NCBI RefSeq assembly: GCF_005843925.1
Contig: NZ_VCBC01000008.1
Location: 62,001-126,000 of the forward strand
From: Thalassotalea litorea
GTDB taxonomy: Bacteria; Pseudomonadota; Gammaproteobacteria; Enterobacterales; Alteromonadaceae
Direction of reading: 5' to 3'
Length of the DNA: 64,000 bases
In this document: piece after piece, positions 18,310-26,006 of the stretch
How positions within the stretch are numbered: position 1 is the stretch's first letter
Layout of the letters: every line of letters starts with the position of its first letter
Notes under the pieces: model-generated
Database searches by the model: none
What the model was told of the DNA's origin: nothing
The model's input: the letters and a program-made list of their open reading frames with translations, nothing else
Made by a program: the position numbers and the translations under genes

Positions 18310-21191
18310 TGAATAAAAGCCTTTTAGCTCTTACGATTTCAGCGGTATTGCTAAGCGCCTGTTCATCTCTGAATGAAGACGATGTTCGACTAGCGGATGC
18401 AAAAGAACGACGTTCGACCCTTGCAGAACTGGATTTGCAACCTTCTCCTTTGGTAAAAGTTGAATTACCAAAAATGGAAGCCAGCGATTTAAAATCGGCT
18501 TTCCATGAGGTTCTCAAACTGGACATTCCCGAAGACGTTAAGGCCAATATACGCCAGCGTTTAGCGATACTGGAATTACTGGAAGCGGAAGAAGCTCAGT
18601 TAAACGGTACGCCGGGTAATCAGTATTATAACGAAGCCATTGCCGCCTTAACCGATATGATCAACCAAAACCCTGGGGGGGTTGGTAACGACCGGTTATT
18701 GTATCAATTAGCAAAAGCCTATGACTTACAAGGGCAGCAGCAAAAAAGCTTTGATACCATCAGTCGCTTGATTGAAGAGCACCCGGGCAACTCGTATATG
18801 CTTGAGCTGGAATTCCGCCAGGCGGAAATTTTGTTCTCACAACAGCGTTACAGTGAAGCCTTAAATAGCTACACCGCGGTTGTTCAAAGCCATGAAAATA
18901 ACCCGTTTTATCATATCGGCCTGTATATGCAGGGTTGGTCTTTGTATAAGATGGAAGCCGACGAACAGGCTCTGGTGTCATTCACCCAATTACTCGATGC
19001 GTTAATTATCGCTGAATTCGACAACATTTGGACGATCGATGAAATGGCGTTGTTGATCCCTAAAGGCGATCAACAATTGCTGCGCGAGACATTTGATGTA
19101 ATGACATTAATCTTCTCCTATAGCCCGGAAGGTGGTGGCGACTCTATTGCCGCGCATTACGACAAGATGGGAGAACGTCCTTATACCTACCTTAACTATC
19201 AGGATTTGGGTAACTTCTATCTGAATAAACAACGTTATACCGACTCTGTTGATGTGTATGATGAGTTTGTAAAGCGTAATCCAAATCATCCCGGCTCTGT
19301 TTGGTTTTCAAAACTAAAAATGGATGCCCTGGTGATGGGTAACTTCCCGACTCAATTGATGGAAGAGAAGTTAAAATTTGCTGCAACATACGAGTTGAAC
19401 TCACCGTATTGGCTTGATAAGTCGGAAATTAATAAACAAAAAATCACCCCAGTATTGATGGATTTGCTGCAAGAACTTGCGCAAAATGCCCACGCCGATG
19501 CTCAGGCAAAACGCCGCATCGTAACCGCCGCGAAAAACCCGAGTAATGCTCAACTTAATGACATGGCGTCAGCCTATCAGCAAACGGCTCGCTGGTATCA
19601 GTTGTTTTTATCTAACTTCCCGGGGCACGAACGTTCTAATGAGATCATGTTCTATCTGGCGGAAAGTTATTATGAAACTGAGCAATTTCGTCTAGCCTCC
19701 AAATATTTTGAAATTGTCGCCTATCAACAGGAAGACGATCCGAATGGCCCAGAAGCCGGCTATGCACTGATCTTGAGTCAGGAAAAACTGCTTGCCCAGT
19801 TACGCTCTGCACCTGCGATTTCTGAAAACAATGTGTTATTGCAGGAATACAAAGCACAATTTATTCTCCACTATGGCAATGACCCAAGGTCAACCATGGT
19901 GCAAAATGACATTATCCAGGAGTTTTTCCGTGAAGGAGAATATGAAAAAGCCTTGTTGTATGCCAACAATGCACTGGAAAATGATCCTCGCCTGACATTA
20001 GAAGAACGCATTTCCGCCTTGTTAGTGATTGGTCACAGTCGTTTTGCGATGGAAGATTATAAAGACGCTGAGATGACCTATGAAAGGCTTTTGGTTAAAT
20101 ATGATCATACGCTTAAACGCTATAACAATATTAATGACCGCTTAGCGGCGAGTATTTATCGTCAAGCGGAAGTGGCGGTAGAGCAACAAGATCTGCAACA
20201 GGCCGTTGATCACTTTGCCCGCATTATTCGCAAGACTCCGGATTCTCCAATTCGGGTGAATGCACAGTATGATATGGCGAGTTATTTGATGGAAATGGAA
20301 CAATGGTATAAAGCCATTGACCAATTGCATGAGTTCCGGGTGCTTTACCCGAACCATAAGCTGTCACAAGACTTGTTAACTAAGCTTGCGTTTGCCTATC
20401 AGCAGACGGAACAATGGGAACAGGCTGCGAATTATTTGAAAATGATTTGGGCTGAAAAGCCGAACAGCGACGAAACCCGTGAAATGCTGTGGTTAGCGGC
20501 TGAGACCTATGAAAAGGCTGGAAACCGTTACCAAGCACTGCGTTCTTATCGTGTATACGCCCATACGTATCCACAACCCTTGTCGGTGAATATCGAAGCG
20601 CAGTACAAAATGAGCGAATTTTATCGGGAAAATGGCGATAATCAAAAACGTGAATTTTGGTTGAGAAAGCTTATCGCATCGGACAATAAGGCCGGAGAAC
20701 AACGCAATGACCGCTCCAAGTACCTCGCGGCCATGGCGTCTATCACTTTCGCAGAACAGGCAATGGATAAGTTCAGTCGAACCAAACTGACCTTGCCGTT
20801 AGCGAATAGCCTTAAGAAAAAGCGTGCGCTGCTCGATACGGCGTTAGCGGAATATAATAAAACCTTATCTTATGGGGTCGCCGATTTTACCACTCAGGCT
20901 AACTTCCAGATAGGCGCCATATATAATCAGCTTGCCAGCGATTTAATGAGCTCACAGCGTCCACAGGGCCTTGATGAACTGGAATTAGAGCAATACGATA
21001 TTTTATTAGAAGAACAGGCATTTCCTTTTGAAGATAGAGCCATCGCGATACATGAGCAGAATGTTCAACGTAGCTGGAATGGCATGTATAACGAATGGAT
21101 TCAGGAAAGTTTTAGTGCATTAAGTGAATTATTACCTGGTCGTTACGATAAGCAAGAAGTAATTGTAGAGGTTGTTGATGAATTCTATTAA
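18309..21191 (+). CDS. Very large TPR lipoprotein of the ExbBD cluster
   Basis: A 960-residue protein with a lipoprotein signal (MNKSLLALTISAVLLSACSS; lipobox LSAC with acylated Cys at residue 19). The residues at +2/+3 are serine, not the Asp that retains lipoproteins in the inner membrane, so outer-membrane sorting is predicted. The mature part is tandem TPR-like helices throughout (LLYQLAKAYDLQGQQQKSF near 133, FYLAESYYETEQFRLASKYFE near 450, ASIYRQAEVAVEQQDLQQA near 615). It is reminiscent of large TPR proteins in Glt-type gliding machinery, though orthology was not tested. It overlaps both neighbours. Confidence 0.82.
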   Translation: MNKSLLALTISAVLLSACSSLNEDDVRLADAKERRSTLAELDLQPSPLVKVELPKMEASDLKSAFHEVLKLDIPEDVKANIRQRLAILELLEAEEAQLNGTPGNQYYNEAIAALTDMINQNPGGVGNDRLLYQLAKAYDLQGQQQKSFDTISRLIEEHPGNSYMLELEFRQAEILFSQQRYSEALNSYTAVVQSHENNPFYHIGLYMQGWSLYKMEADEQALVSFTQLLDALIIAEFDNIWTIDEMALLIPKGDQQLLRETFDVMTLIFSYSPEGGGDSIAAHYDKMGERPYTYLNYQDLGNFYLNKQRYTDSVDVYDEFVKRNPNHPGSVWFSKLKMDALVMGNFPTQLMEEKLKFAATYELNSPYWLDKSEINKQKITPVLMDLLQELAQNAHADAQAKRRIVTAAKNPSNAQLNDMASAYQQTARWYQLFLSNFPGHERSNEIMFYLAESYYETEQFRLASKYFEIVAYQQEDDPNGPEAGYALILSQEKLLAQLRSAPAISENNVLLQEYKAQFILHYGNDPRSTMVQNDIIQEFFREGEYEKALLYANNALENDPRLTLEERISALLVIGHSRFAMEDYKDAEMTYERLLVKYDHTLKRYNNINDRLAASIYRQAEVAVEQQDLQQAVDHFARIIRKTPDSPIRVNAQYDMASYLMEMEQWYKAIDQLHEFRVLYPNHKLSQDLLTKLAFAYQQTEQWEQAANYLKMIWAEKPNSDETREMLWLAAETYEKAGNRYQALRSYRVYAHTYPQPLSVNIEAQYKMSEFYRENGDNQKREFWLRKLIASDNKAGEQRNDRSKYLAAMASITFAEQAMDKFSRTKLTLPLANSLKKKRALLDTALAEYNKTLSYGVADFTTQANFQIGAIYNQLASDLMSSQRPQGLDELELEQYDILLEEQAFPFEDRAIAIHEQNVQRSWNGMYNEWIQESFSALSELLPGRYDKQEVIVEVVDEFY

Positions 21192-21915
21192 ATCTAACTC
21201 ACGTTTACGGTCTATCCGCCACGGGTTACTATTGTGCATTCTGCCAATGGTGCTGGTTGGTTGTGCAATGAGTCCTGAAGAAGAGGCAGCGTTGCTCGTG
21301 GAACAACAACGACTTGAGGAAGAAGCTCGTCAGGCAAAACTGAAAGAAGGGAAAAGTGAAGAATACCTTCGTTTAGTGGCGTTGCCGAATAAATACAAGC
21401 AAAGCGCAGTGCAAGTTCAGCCGCCTTTATCCCATGAGATTAAATCGGCGATGGCAAAGGTTGATGGTGGCGAAGTGACCGATGGCCGTAAGGCGTTGGA
21501 AAAAATTTCCATTAATCATCCGAATTTATCGGGAATTAAGCTAAAGTTAGGAGATATTGCGCTTAAAGATAATAATCTAAAACTTGCCCAGGTGTATTAC
21601 CAACAAGCCATCAGTGCCAACCAATTCAATTACTTTGCCCATAATCGTTTAGGGACAGTATTGCGTAAATTAGGGCAATTTGAGCAAGCGAAACAGCATT
21701 ATTTATCTGCGCTAGATAGCTGGCCGGCATTCGCGCCAGCCCACCATAATTTAGGCATCTTGTTAGATATTTACTTGGGCGATAAAGCCGGGGCGATAGA
21801 TCATTATCAAACCTATCAGGTTTTAACGGACAACAAAAATCGTAAGGTAAATGGCTGGATCTCAGATAGTTCAGCGCAATTATCCGCATTGCAAAAGGAT
21901 AATAATAATGGCTAA
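21178..21915 (+). CDS. TPR lipoprotein
   Basis: About 245 residues from the ATG at 21178, chosen over a TTG at 21172 because GAGG lies six bases upstream of it. The lipoprotein signal ends in PMVLVGCAMS, with the modified Cys near residue 29. A charged helical region (residues 35-65, EEEAALLVEQQRLEEEARQ) is followed by three TPR units (LKLGDIALKDNNLKLAQVYY near 122, NRLGTVLRKLGQFEQAKQHY near 156, HHNLGILLDIYLGDKAGAI near 190). It starts inside the end of the preceding gene and overlaps the next by eight bases, so it is part of the same operon. Confidence 0.82.
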   Translation: MNSIKSNSRLRSIRHGLLLCILPMVLVGCAMSPEEEAALLVEQQRLEEEARQAKLKEGKSEEYLRLVALPNKYKQSAVQVQPPLSHEIKSAMAKVDGGEVTDGRKALEKISINHPNLSGIKLKLGDIALKDNNLKLAQVYYQQAISANQFNYFAHNRLGTVLRKLGQFEQAKQHYLSALDSWPAFAPAHHNLGILLDIYLGDKAGAIDHYQTYQVLTDNKNRKVNGWISDSSAQLSALQKDNNNG

Positions 21916-22306
21916 TAACTCTTCGACATTATTTGCGACTTTGATAGCTTCAATGCTATTTACGACGAGCGCGGTGGCCGAGCAAGAAGCGGCACAAACC
22001 TCGCAATCACAAAGTACGGAATTAACAAGCAGCGAAACAGCCAGTGAAAACGCAGCAACTGACGCTGCAAATACGAAATCTTCAGTTACTACCGCCCCCA
22101 CCAGTAGTGGCTTTATTACCTTGGAAACCACGATTGTTGGTAACAAGGAACAACCAAAAGTTTTGTCTATTGTGCCTTGGCAAAACCCAGAGCAGGCGGG
22201 CAGTTTATCCACCGAAATTACCACTCAGATTGAGCAGGTGTTTCGTCCGCTGGACAGCGAAACCTTGCAACGGGAGATAGTGTACTTTAAGCAAAGCCAA
22301 CAATAA
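21908..22306 (+). CDS. Small secreted protein of the ExbBD cluster
   Basis: 132 residues from the ATG at 21908 (AAGGAT precedes it); a longer in-frame opening back to 21851 lacks a signal peptide and overlaps the previous gene more. The signal is MANNSSTLFATLIASMLFTTSAVA. The mature N-terminus is a low-complexity Ser/Thr/Ala/Gln linker of about 50 residues, and the C-terminal part has GFITLETTIVGNKEQPKVLSI, PWQNPEQAG and a terminal helix. It is presumably periplasmic; I do not recognise the family. It is the last gene before a 113-base gap and a weak terminator. Confidence 0.7.
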   Translation: MANNSSTLFATLIASMLFTTSAVAEQEAAQTSQSQSTELTSSETASENAATDAANTKSSVTTAPTSSGFITLETTIVGNKEQPKVLSIVPWQNPEQAGSLSTEITTQIEQVFRPLDSETLQREIVYFKQSQQ

Positions 22307-22320
22307 CAAAAAGGGACTTT

Positions 22321-22343
22321 GGCGGTCATTTATCCGCTTTTTT
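22321..22343 (+). terminator. Weak terminator-like hairpin inside the envelope-machine operon
   Basis: A four-base-pair GCGG/CCGC stem with an eight-base loop followed by seven T residues. It could attenuate transcription between the TPR genes and the ExbB/ExbD genes. The stem is short, so support is limited. Confidence 0.35.
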
Positions 22344-22419
22344 ACTAATCAAAAATTTAACGTATTTGTCGGTACGTTAAGGTGTATTTTCAGATAACAG
22401 AACAAAAAGGTGAGGACCT

Positions 22420-23061
22420 ATGTTTGAGACAATTATTCGATTTTTCCAGGAAGGCGGTACCTTCATGTTTCCTATCGCAGTGGTATTGGCGATTGGGCTA
22501 GCAATTGCACTGGAACGTGCTTTCTATCTTACTCGCGCATCTCGTTTAAACGGGAAGGCGCTTAAATCTATTCAACCGTTATTAATGCGCAAGGATTTTG
22601 ACTCCATTGGCCGCATTTCAGACAAGTCAGCGATCACTAGCATCTTCGGTGCTGGAGTAAGCCGCCTAAAAGACAACGCCAATCGTGCTGAAATTGAATA
22701 TGCGATGGAAGAAGGTGTAATGGAAGTGGTGCCACGTCTTGAAAAGCGTACATCCTACCTTGCAACGCTTGCAAACATTGCAACGCTTCTTGGCTTGTTA
22801 GGTACCATCATTGGTTTGATTGCCGCATTCTCCGCGGTAGCTTCAGCAGATCCTGCTGAGAAAGCATCGTTGCTTTCTGAATCAATTTCCGTTGCAATGA
22901 ACACCACAGCATTCGGTTTGATTTCTGCAATTCCACTCTTGTTGCTTCATTCTGTACTGCAAACCAAAACGACGGAAATTGTTGATAACCTGGAAATGGC
23001 TGGCGTCAAATTCCTGAATATCATCAGTAAAGATAAAGCGGCTAAGCAAAACGCACAATAG
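22420..23061 (+). CDS. MotA/TolQ/ExbB proton-channel family protein
   Basis: A 213-residue inner-membrane protein of the ExbB/TolQ family. One membrane helix is near residues 14-34 (GTFMFPIAVVLAIGLAIALE), then a cytoplasmic domain, then two helices near 113-140 (ANIATLLGLLGTIIGLIAAFS) and 158-180 (ISVAMNTTAFGLISAIPLLLL), the latter containing the conserved channel-lining Thr. Homologues form a pentameric channel around an ExbD pair and convert proton flow into movement. It is followed by two ExbD genes and an AgmX-type protein, so it is the motor stator of this cluster. Confidence 0.92.
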   Translation: MFETIIRFFQEGGTFMFPIAVVLAIGLAIALERAFYLTRASRLNGKALKSIQPLLMRKDFDSIGRISDKSAITSIFGAGVSRLKDNANRAEIEYAMEEGVMEVVPRLEKRTSYLATLANIATLLGLLGTIIGLIAAFSAVASADPAEKASLLSESISVAMNTTAFGLISAIPLLLLHSVLQTKTTEIVDNLEMAGVKFLNIISKDKAAKQNAQ

Positions 23062-23074
23062 GCGGGCCTTACTA

Positions 23075-23635
23075 ATGCTAAGAAAGCCCCGAATTAAGCG
23101 CGAGGAAGCTGAACTAGACATTACATCATTTATGAATTTGATGATTGTTCTGGTGCCGGTGCTTTTGATGATGATGGTATTTTCTCATATTACCGTTCTG
23201 GATCTTAAGCTGCCGGATTTAGCAGATCCCGCCCAGCAGACTGAGCAAAATGACGAAGAGATTAAAAACCTGGAAATTATGGTTCGTAAAGACGCCATTG
23301 AGGTTTATTATCCGCAGTCCTATTTGCTTAAATATATTCCTTCTAATGAGGAAGGTTACGATTACGAGACGCTCGTTGCGACCTTGAAACAGGTGAAACA
23401 GTTACTGGCGAAACAAGGTGTTGAAAAACGCGATTTGTCTTTGTTACTTGAGCCGGATATTGACTATCAGACGATCGTTACATTAATGGACAAATCACGC
23501 TCGTATAAAGCCGTTGTTGTTGCATCGGTGATCGATGCCGAGTTATTTCCGGATATTTCCTTAGGTGACGCGCCAATGTTGAAAAACCCGGAATTGGTTA
23601 CTCAAGGTGTCGCGGCTGCAGGAGGTAGCGAATAA
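23075..23635 (+). CDS. ExbD/TolR-family protein 1 (membrane Asp replaced by Asn)
   Basis: A 186-residue protein with a short cytoplasmic N-terminus, one membrane helix (residues 19-38) and a periplasmic ExbD-like domain (residues 60-165: LEIMVRKDAIEVYYP, ETLVATLKQVKQLL, LLLEPDIDYQTIVTLMDKSR). In E. coli ExbD and TolR the helix begins FIDV-like, with an essential proton-carrying Asp; here the equivalent stretch is ITSFMNLMIVLVP, with Asn at residue 21. An Asp lies only six residues earlier, outside the usual site. This copy may therefore be structural while the second copy carries the proton. The stop overlaps the next start. Confidence 0.87.
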   Translation: MLRKPRIKREEAELDITSFMNLMIVLVPVLLMMMVFSHITVLDLKLPDLADPAQQTEQNDEEIKNLEIMVRKDAIEVYYPQSYLLKYIPSNEEGYDYETLVATLKQVKQLLAKQGVEKRDLSLLLEPDIDYQTIVTLMDKSRSYKAVVVASVIDAELFPDISLGDAPMLKNPELVTQGVAAAGGSE

Positions 23636-24186
23636 TGAAACAATCATTACGTGCCAAACGCATGCAACGTCATCATCAGCGTAACTCGAAGACATCCAAG
23701 CTAAGCTTGGTATCCTTGATGGATATCTTTACCATCCTGGTCTTCTTTTTGATGGTAAATGCGTCGGACGTTCAAGTGCTGCAAACCAATAAGCAGCTTG
23801 AATTACCGGAATCGGTTTCTGAGGAAGCTGCGGAAGATAATTTGCTGATTATGGTCAATGCCTCGAATGTGATATTACAGGGACGCCAAATCATCAGTGT
23901 TGAAGAGTTGACGGCGCTTGATAGCGTGATTGTCGATTCATTGAATGCTGAACTGGAATATCAGAAAAGTCGTAAGCAATTAACGCCTGAGGAGCTGGAA
24001 AATGGTCTGCCGATTAATATCATGGCCGACAAAAGCGTTCCTTATGCGTTGTTAAAGAAAATCATGCAGACATCAGCCTCGGCCGGCTATACCAATATTT
24101 CACTGGCAGTGGAACAGGTATATACCAATACCGACGAGTTGTTAGAGCAGGCTGAGTCACAGGATAGCACGGAGGCGGGACAGTAG
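23635..24186 (+). CDS. ExbD/TolR-family protein 2 (membrane Asp retained)
   Basis: A 183-residue protein with a basic cytoplasmic N-terminus (residues 1-22), one membrane helix beginning SLVSLMDIFTILVFFLMV with the conserved Asp at residue 30, and a periplasmic ExbD domain (VMVNAS-like strands, INIMADKSVPYALLKKIMQ near 122, ASAGYTNISLAVEQV near 143). This is a canonical stator rod subunit. Together with the Asn-bearing copy just upstream it may form a heterodimer in the ExbB ring, as proposed for paired AglQ/AglS in Myxococcus. It overlaps both neighbours by one base. Confidence 0.9.
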   Translation: MKQSLRAKRMQRHHQRNSKTSKLSLVSLMDIFTILVFFLMVNASDVQVLQTNKQLELPESVSEEAAEDNLLIMVNASNVILQGRQIISVEELTALDSVIVDSLNAELEYQKSRKQLTPEELENGLPINIMADKSVPYALLKKIMQTSASAGYTNISLAVEQVYTNTDELLEQAESQDSTEAGQ

Positions 24187-25157
24187 TGAGTAGTCAACCA
24201 AATCCCTTGCTGATCCACTGGCGAATTGGGGAAGATAACAAAACGTTTAATCGTATTACTGGAGTCATGCTTGCCCTGACCTTGGTATTTACTTTGATCG
24301 TTTCGTTAATCAACCTGCCAGAGCAGACCCGGGAAGAAAAGGAAAAGATCCCGCCACAACTGGTGCGAATCATGGAGCGTAAAGTGGAAGTTGTGCCACC
24401 GAAGCGTGAACCGGTTCCAGAGTTGCAAGCGGAAGACGAACCGATCCCAGAGCCTGAACCTGAGCCGGAGCCTGAGAAAGAAGAGCCAAAGCCTGAGCCA
24501 AAACCTGAACCTAAACCCGAAGTGGTTAAAGACGATAAGGTAAAAAAAGCTCAGGAAAAAGCCAAGAACTCAGGATTGCTGGCACTGTCCGACGAGTTGA
24601 GCGAAATGCGCGACAGTTTGGATATGGGTAATCTGCAGAGCGAAAACCTGACCAATGAAGGTGGTAGTGCTGAGAAAACCGAACGGGTGATACTTGCGGG
24701 TAAAGCCAAAGGTAAATCTGGTGGTGTAAGCAATGCAACCTTGTCTAGTGACGTCGGAGACGGCGCAACGTTAGCAGGACGAAGTAGTACAGAGTTTACC
24801 GCCAAGGTAATGCCTACCGGTGGTAATAGCGCGGTTGCCGCACAAAGTGAGTCGGAAATGTTGTCGGGTAGCCGTACAACGGAATCGATTCGCCAGACCT
24901 TTGATAAAAATAAAGGGGCGTTGTATTCGATATATCGCCGTGCATTGCGCTCTGAACCTGGCCTTCAAGGTAAGGTTACGGTGAACTTGATTATCCAACC
25001 GGATGGTAGCGTATCTCTGGTAGATATTGCCTCGAGTGAAATTGATTTGGAAGAGTTTAAGCGTAAGCTTCTGGCTCGTATCCAATTGATTAACTTTGGA
25101 CCAGAAGATGTCAATGAAACTAAGCTTTCATATACGTTTAACTTCTTACCGTTCTAG
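24186..25157 (+). CDS. TonB-like protein with AgmX/PglI-type C-terminal domain
   Basis: A 323-residue protein starting at GTG, whose first base is the last base of the preceding stop. It has one membrane helix (residues 27-44), a Pro/Glu/Lys-rich periplasm-spanning stretch (about residues 55-120, mostly PE and PK repeats) as in TonB, a flexible Ser/Gly region, and a C-terminal AgmX/PglI-type domain (residues 225-323: IRQTFDKNKGALYSIYRRAL, LQGKVTVNLIIQPDGSVSLV, LLARIQLINFGPED). It is the likely force transmitter from the ExbB/ExbD motor to the periplasmic TPR proteins and outer membrane. It closes the operon before a strong terminator. Confidence 0.88.
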   Translation: MSSQPNPLLIHWRIGEDNKTFNRITGVMLALTLVFTLIVSLINLPEQTREEKEKIPPQLVRIMERKVEVVPPKREPVPELQAEDEPIPEPEPEPEPEKEEPKPEPKPEPKPEVVKDDKVKKAQEKAKNSGLLALSDELSEMRDSLDMGNLQSENLTNEGGSAEKTERVILAGKAKGKSGGVSNATLSSDVGDGATLAGRSSTEFTAKVMPTGGNSAVAAQSESEMLSGSRTTESIRQTFDKNKGALYSIYRRALRSEPGLQGKVTVNLIIQPDGSVSLVDIASSEIDLEEFKRKLLARIQLINFGPEDVNETKLSYTFNFLPF

Positions 25158-25171
25158 TGGAAGACTTGCTT

Positions 25172-25200
25172 AAAAAACCGGCCGAATGGCCGGTTTTTTG
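25172..25200 (+). terminator. Rho-independent terminator of the ExbBD/AgmX operon
   Basis: A near-perfect stem AAAAAACCGGCC / GGCCGGTTTTTT with a GAAT loop and a following T-rich run, 15 bases after the stop of the AgmX-type gene. Because the arms carry A and T runs it could work from both strands. Confidence 0.93.
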
Positions 25201-25310
25201 TTTTTAGAGGTAAGACTTCGTCGGGTGGATAAAACCTTAGTCCCGGCAGGTTTTTAGAGGTAAGACTTCGTCAGGTGGATAAAACCTTAGTCCCGGCAGG
25301 TTTTTAGGTG
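25201..25310 (+). repeat. 50-bp tandem repeat (two copies plus a degenerate third)
   Basis: Bases 25201-25250 and 25251-25300 are identical except one position (TCGGG versus TCAGG), and a third copy begins at 25301 and diverges after about ten bases. A 27-bp core in each unit (25224-25250 and 25274-25300) recurs exactly in inverted orientation at 38466-38492 and 38992-39018. Confidence 0.92.
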
Positions 25311-25383
25311 GATGACTACGTCGGGTGGAAGAGCCTAGTCGGTACTACTCCTGCCGTCACCCTTACGAATTTCAGACCCTGAC

Positions 25384-25450
25384 GTCATCCTCACGAAAGT
25401 GGGGTTCTGCTTTTGCTTTAGATTCCCAGTAGTGTCTGGGAAAGACGGGA
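25384..25450 (+). repeat. 67-bp cloverleaf-type repeat, copy 1
   Basis: It matches the consensus starting GTCATCCTCACGAAAGTGGG and ending TGGGAATGACGG, with a few changes: TTCT for ATCT in the second hairpin and AAGAC for ATGAC at the end. It is the first element of the 25.4-26.0 kb cluster, whose spacers share a segment resembling CTTCGTCGGGTGGAAGAGCC. Confidence 0.85.
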
Positions 25451-25585
25451 GGGCCAGCTTCGTCGTGTGGAAAAGCCTATTCGGCACGGTTCCTGCCGTC
25501 ATACTCACGAATTTCAGACCCTGACGTCATCCTTACTCATTCCGTCAACCACACATTCAACGCCGCCATCCTCAAACTCAACACC

Positions 25586-25651
25586 GTCATCCTCACGGAA
25601 GTGGGGATCTGCCTTAGCTTTAGATTCCCAGTAGTGTCTGGGAATGACGGG
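25586..25651 (+). repeat. 67-bp cloverleaf-type repeat, copy 2
   Basis: Full copy. The first hairpin loop is GGAA where other copies have GAAA, so the GNRA tetraloop pattern is kept; the second loop reads GCCTTAGCTTT. The stems are unchanged. Confidence 0.9.
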
Positions 25652-25744
25652 AGGGTTTCTGCTGCTGGCAGACTATGGCGGGACTTCGTCGGGTGGAAGA
25701 GCCTAGTCGGTACAGCTCCCTCCGCAATCCTCACCCTCAACACC

Positions 25745-25810
25745 GTCATCCTCACGAAAGTGGGATCGGCTTTTGCTTTAGATTCCCAGTAGTGTCTGGG
25801 AATGACGGGA
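25745..25810 (+). repeat. 67-bp cloverleaf-type repeat, copy 3
   Basis: Full copy with one base deleted in the G-run after the first hairpin and ATCGG for ATCTG. It is followed within 12 bases by copy 4. Confidence 0.88.
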
Positions 25811-25821
25811 AGGCCAGCTTC

Positions 25822-25888
25822 GTCATCCTCGCGAAAGTGGGGATCGGCTTTTGCTTTAGATTCCCAGTAGTGTCTGGGAAAGACGGGA
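25822..25888 (+). repeat. 67-bp cloverleaf-type repeat, copy 4
   Basis: Full copy. The first stem has CCTCGC where others have CCTCAC; opposite GTGGGG this turns an A-T pair into a G-T wobble and keeps the stem. It ends AAGACGG in place of ATGACGG. Confidence 0.88.
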
Positions 25889-25954
25889 GGGTCAGCTTCG
25901 TCGGCTGTAAGGCTTAGTCGGTTGGTTTCTGCCGTCATCCTCACCCTCAACACC

Positions 25955-25987
25955 GTCATCCTCACGAAAGTGGGGATCTGCTTTTTC
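25955..25987 (+). repeat. 67-bp cloverleaf-type repeat, copy 5 (left half only)
   Basis: Only the first half (outer arm, GAAA hairpin and start of the second hairpin) is present. It breaks off 19 bases before the stop codon of the converging HupE-family gene. Confidence 0.85.
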
Positions 25988-26006
25988 TGGCCATTGTTAA
26001 TTACGA

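Noticed and set aside
21880..22224. 114-residue minus-strand frame opposite the small secreted protein
   Set aside because: Antisense of a Ser/Ala-rich linker, which gives long open frames by composition; no start signal.
25384..25987. Possible CRISPR array
   Set aside because: Spacing between copies is irregular (12 to 135 bases), repeats are 67 bp and themselves hairpin-rich, spacers resemble each other, and no cas gene is near.
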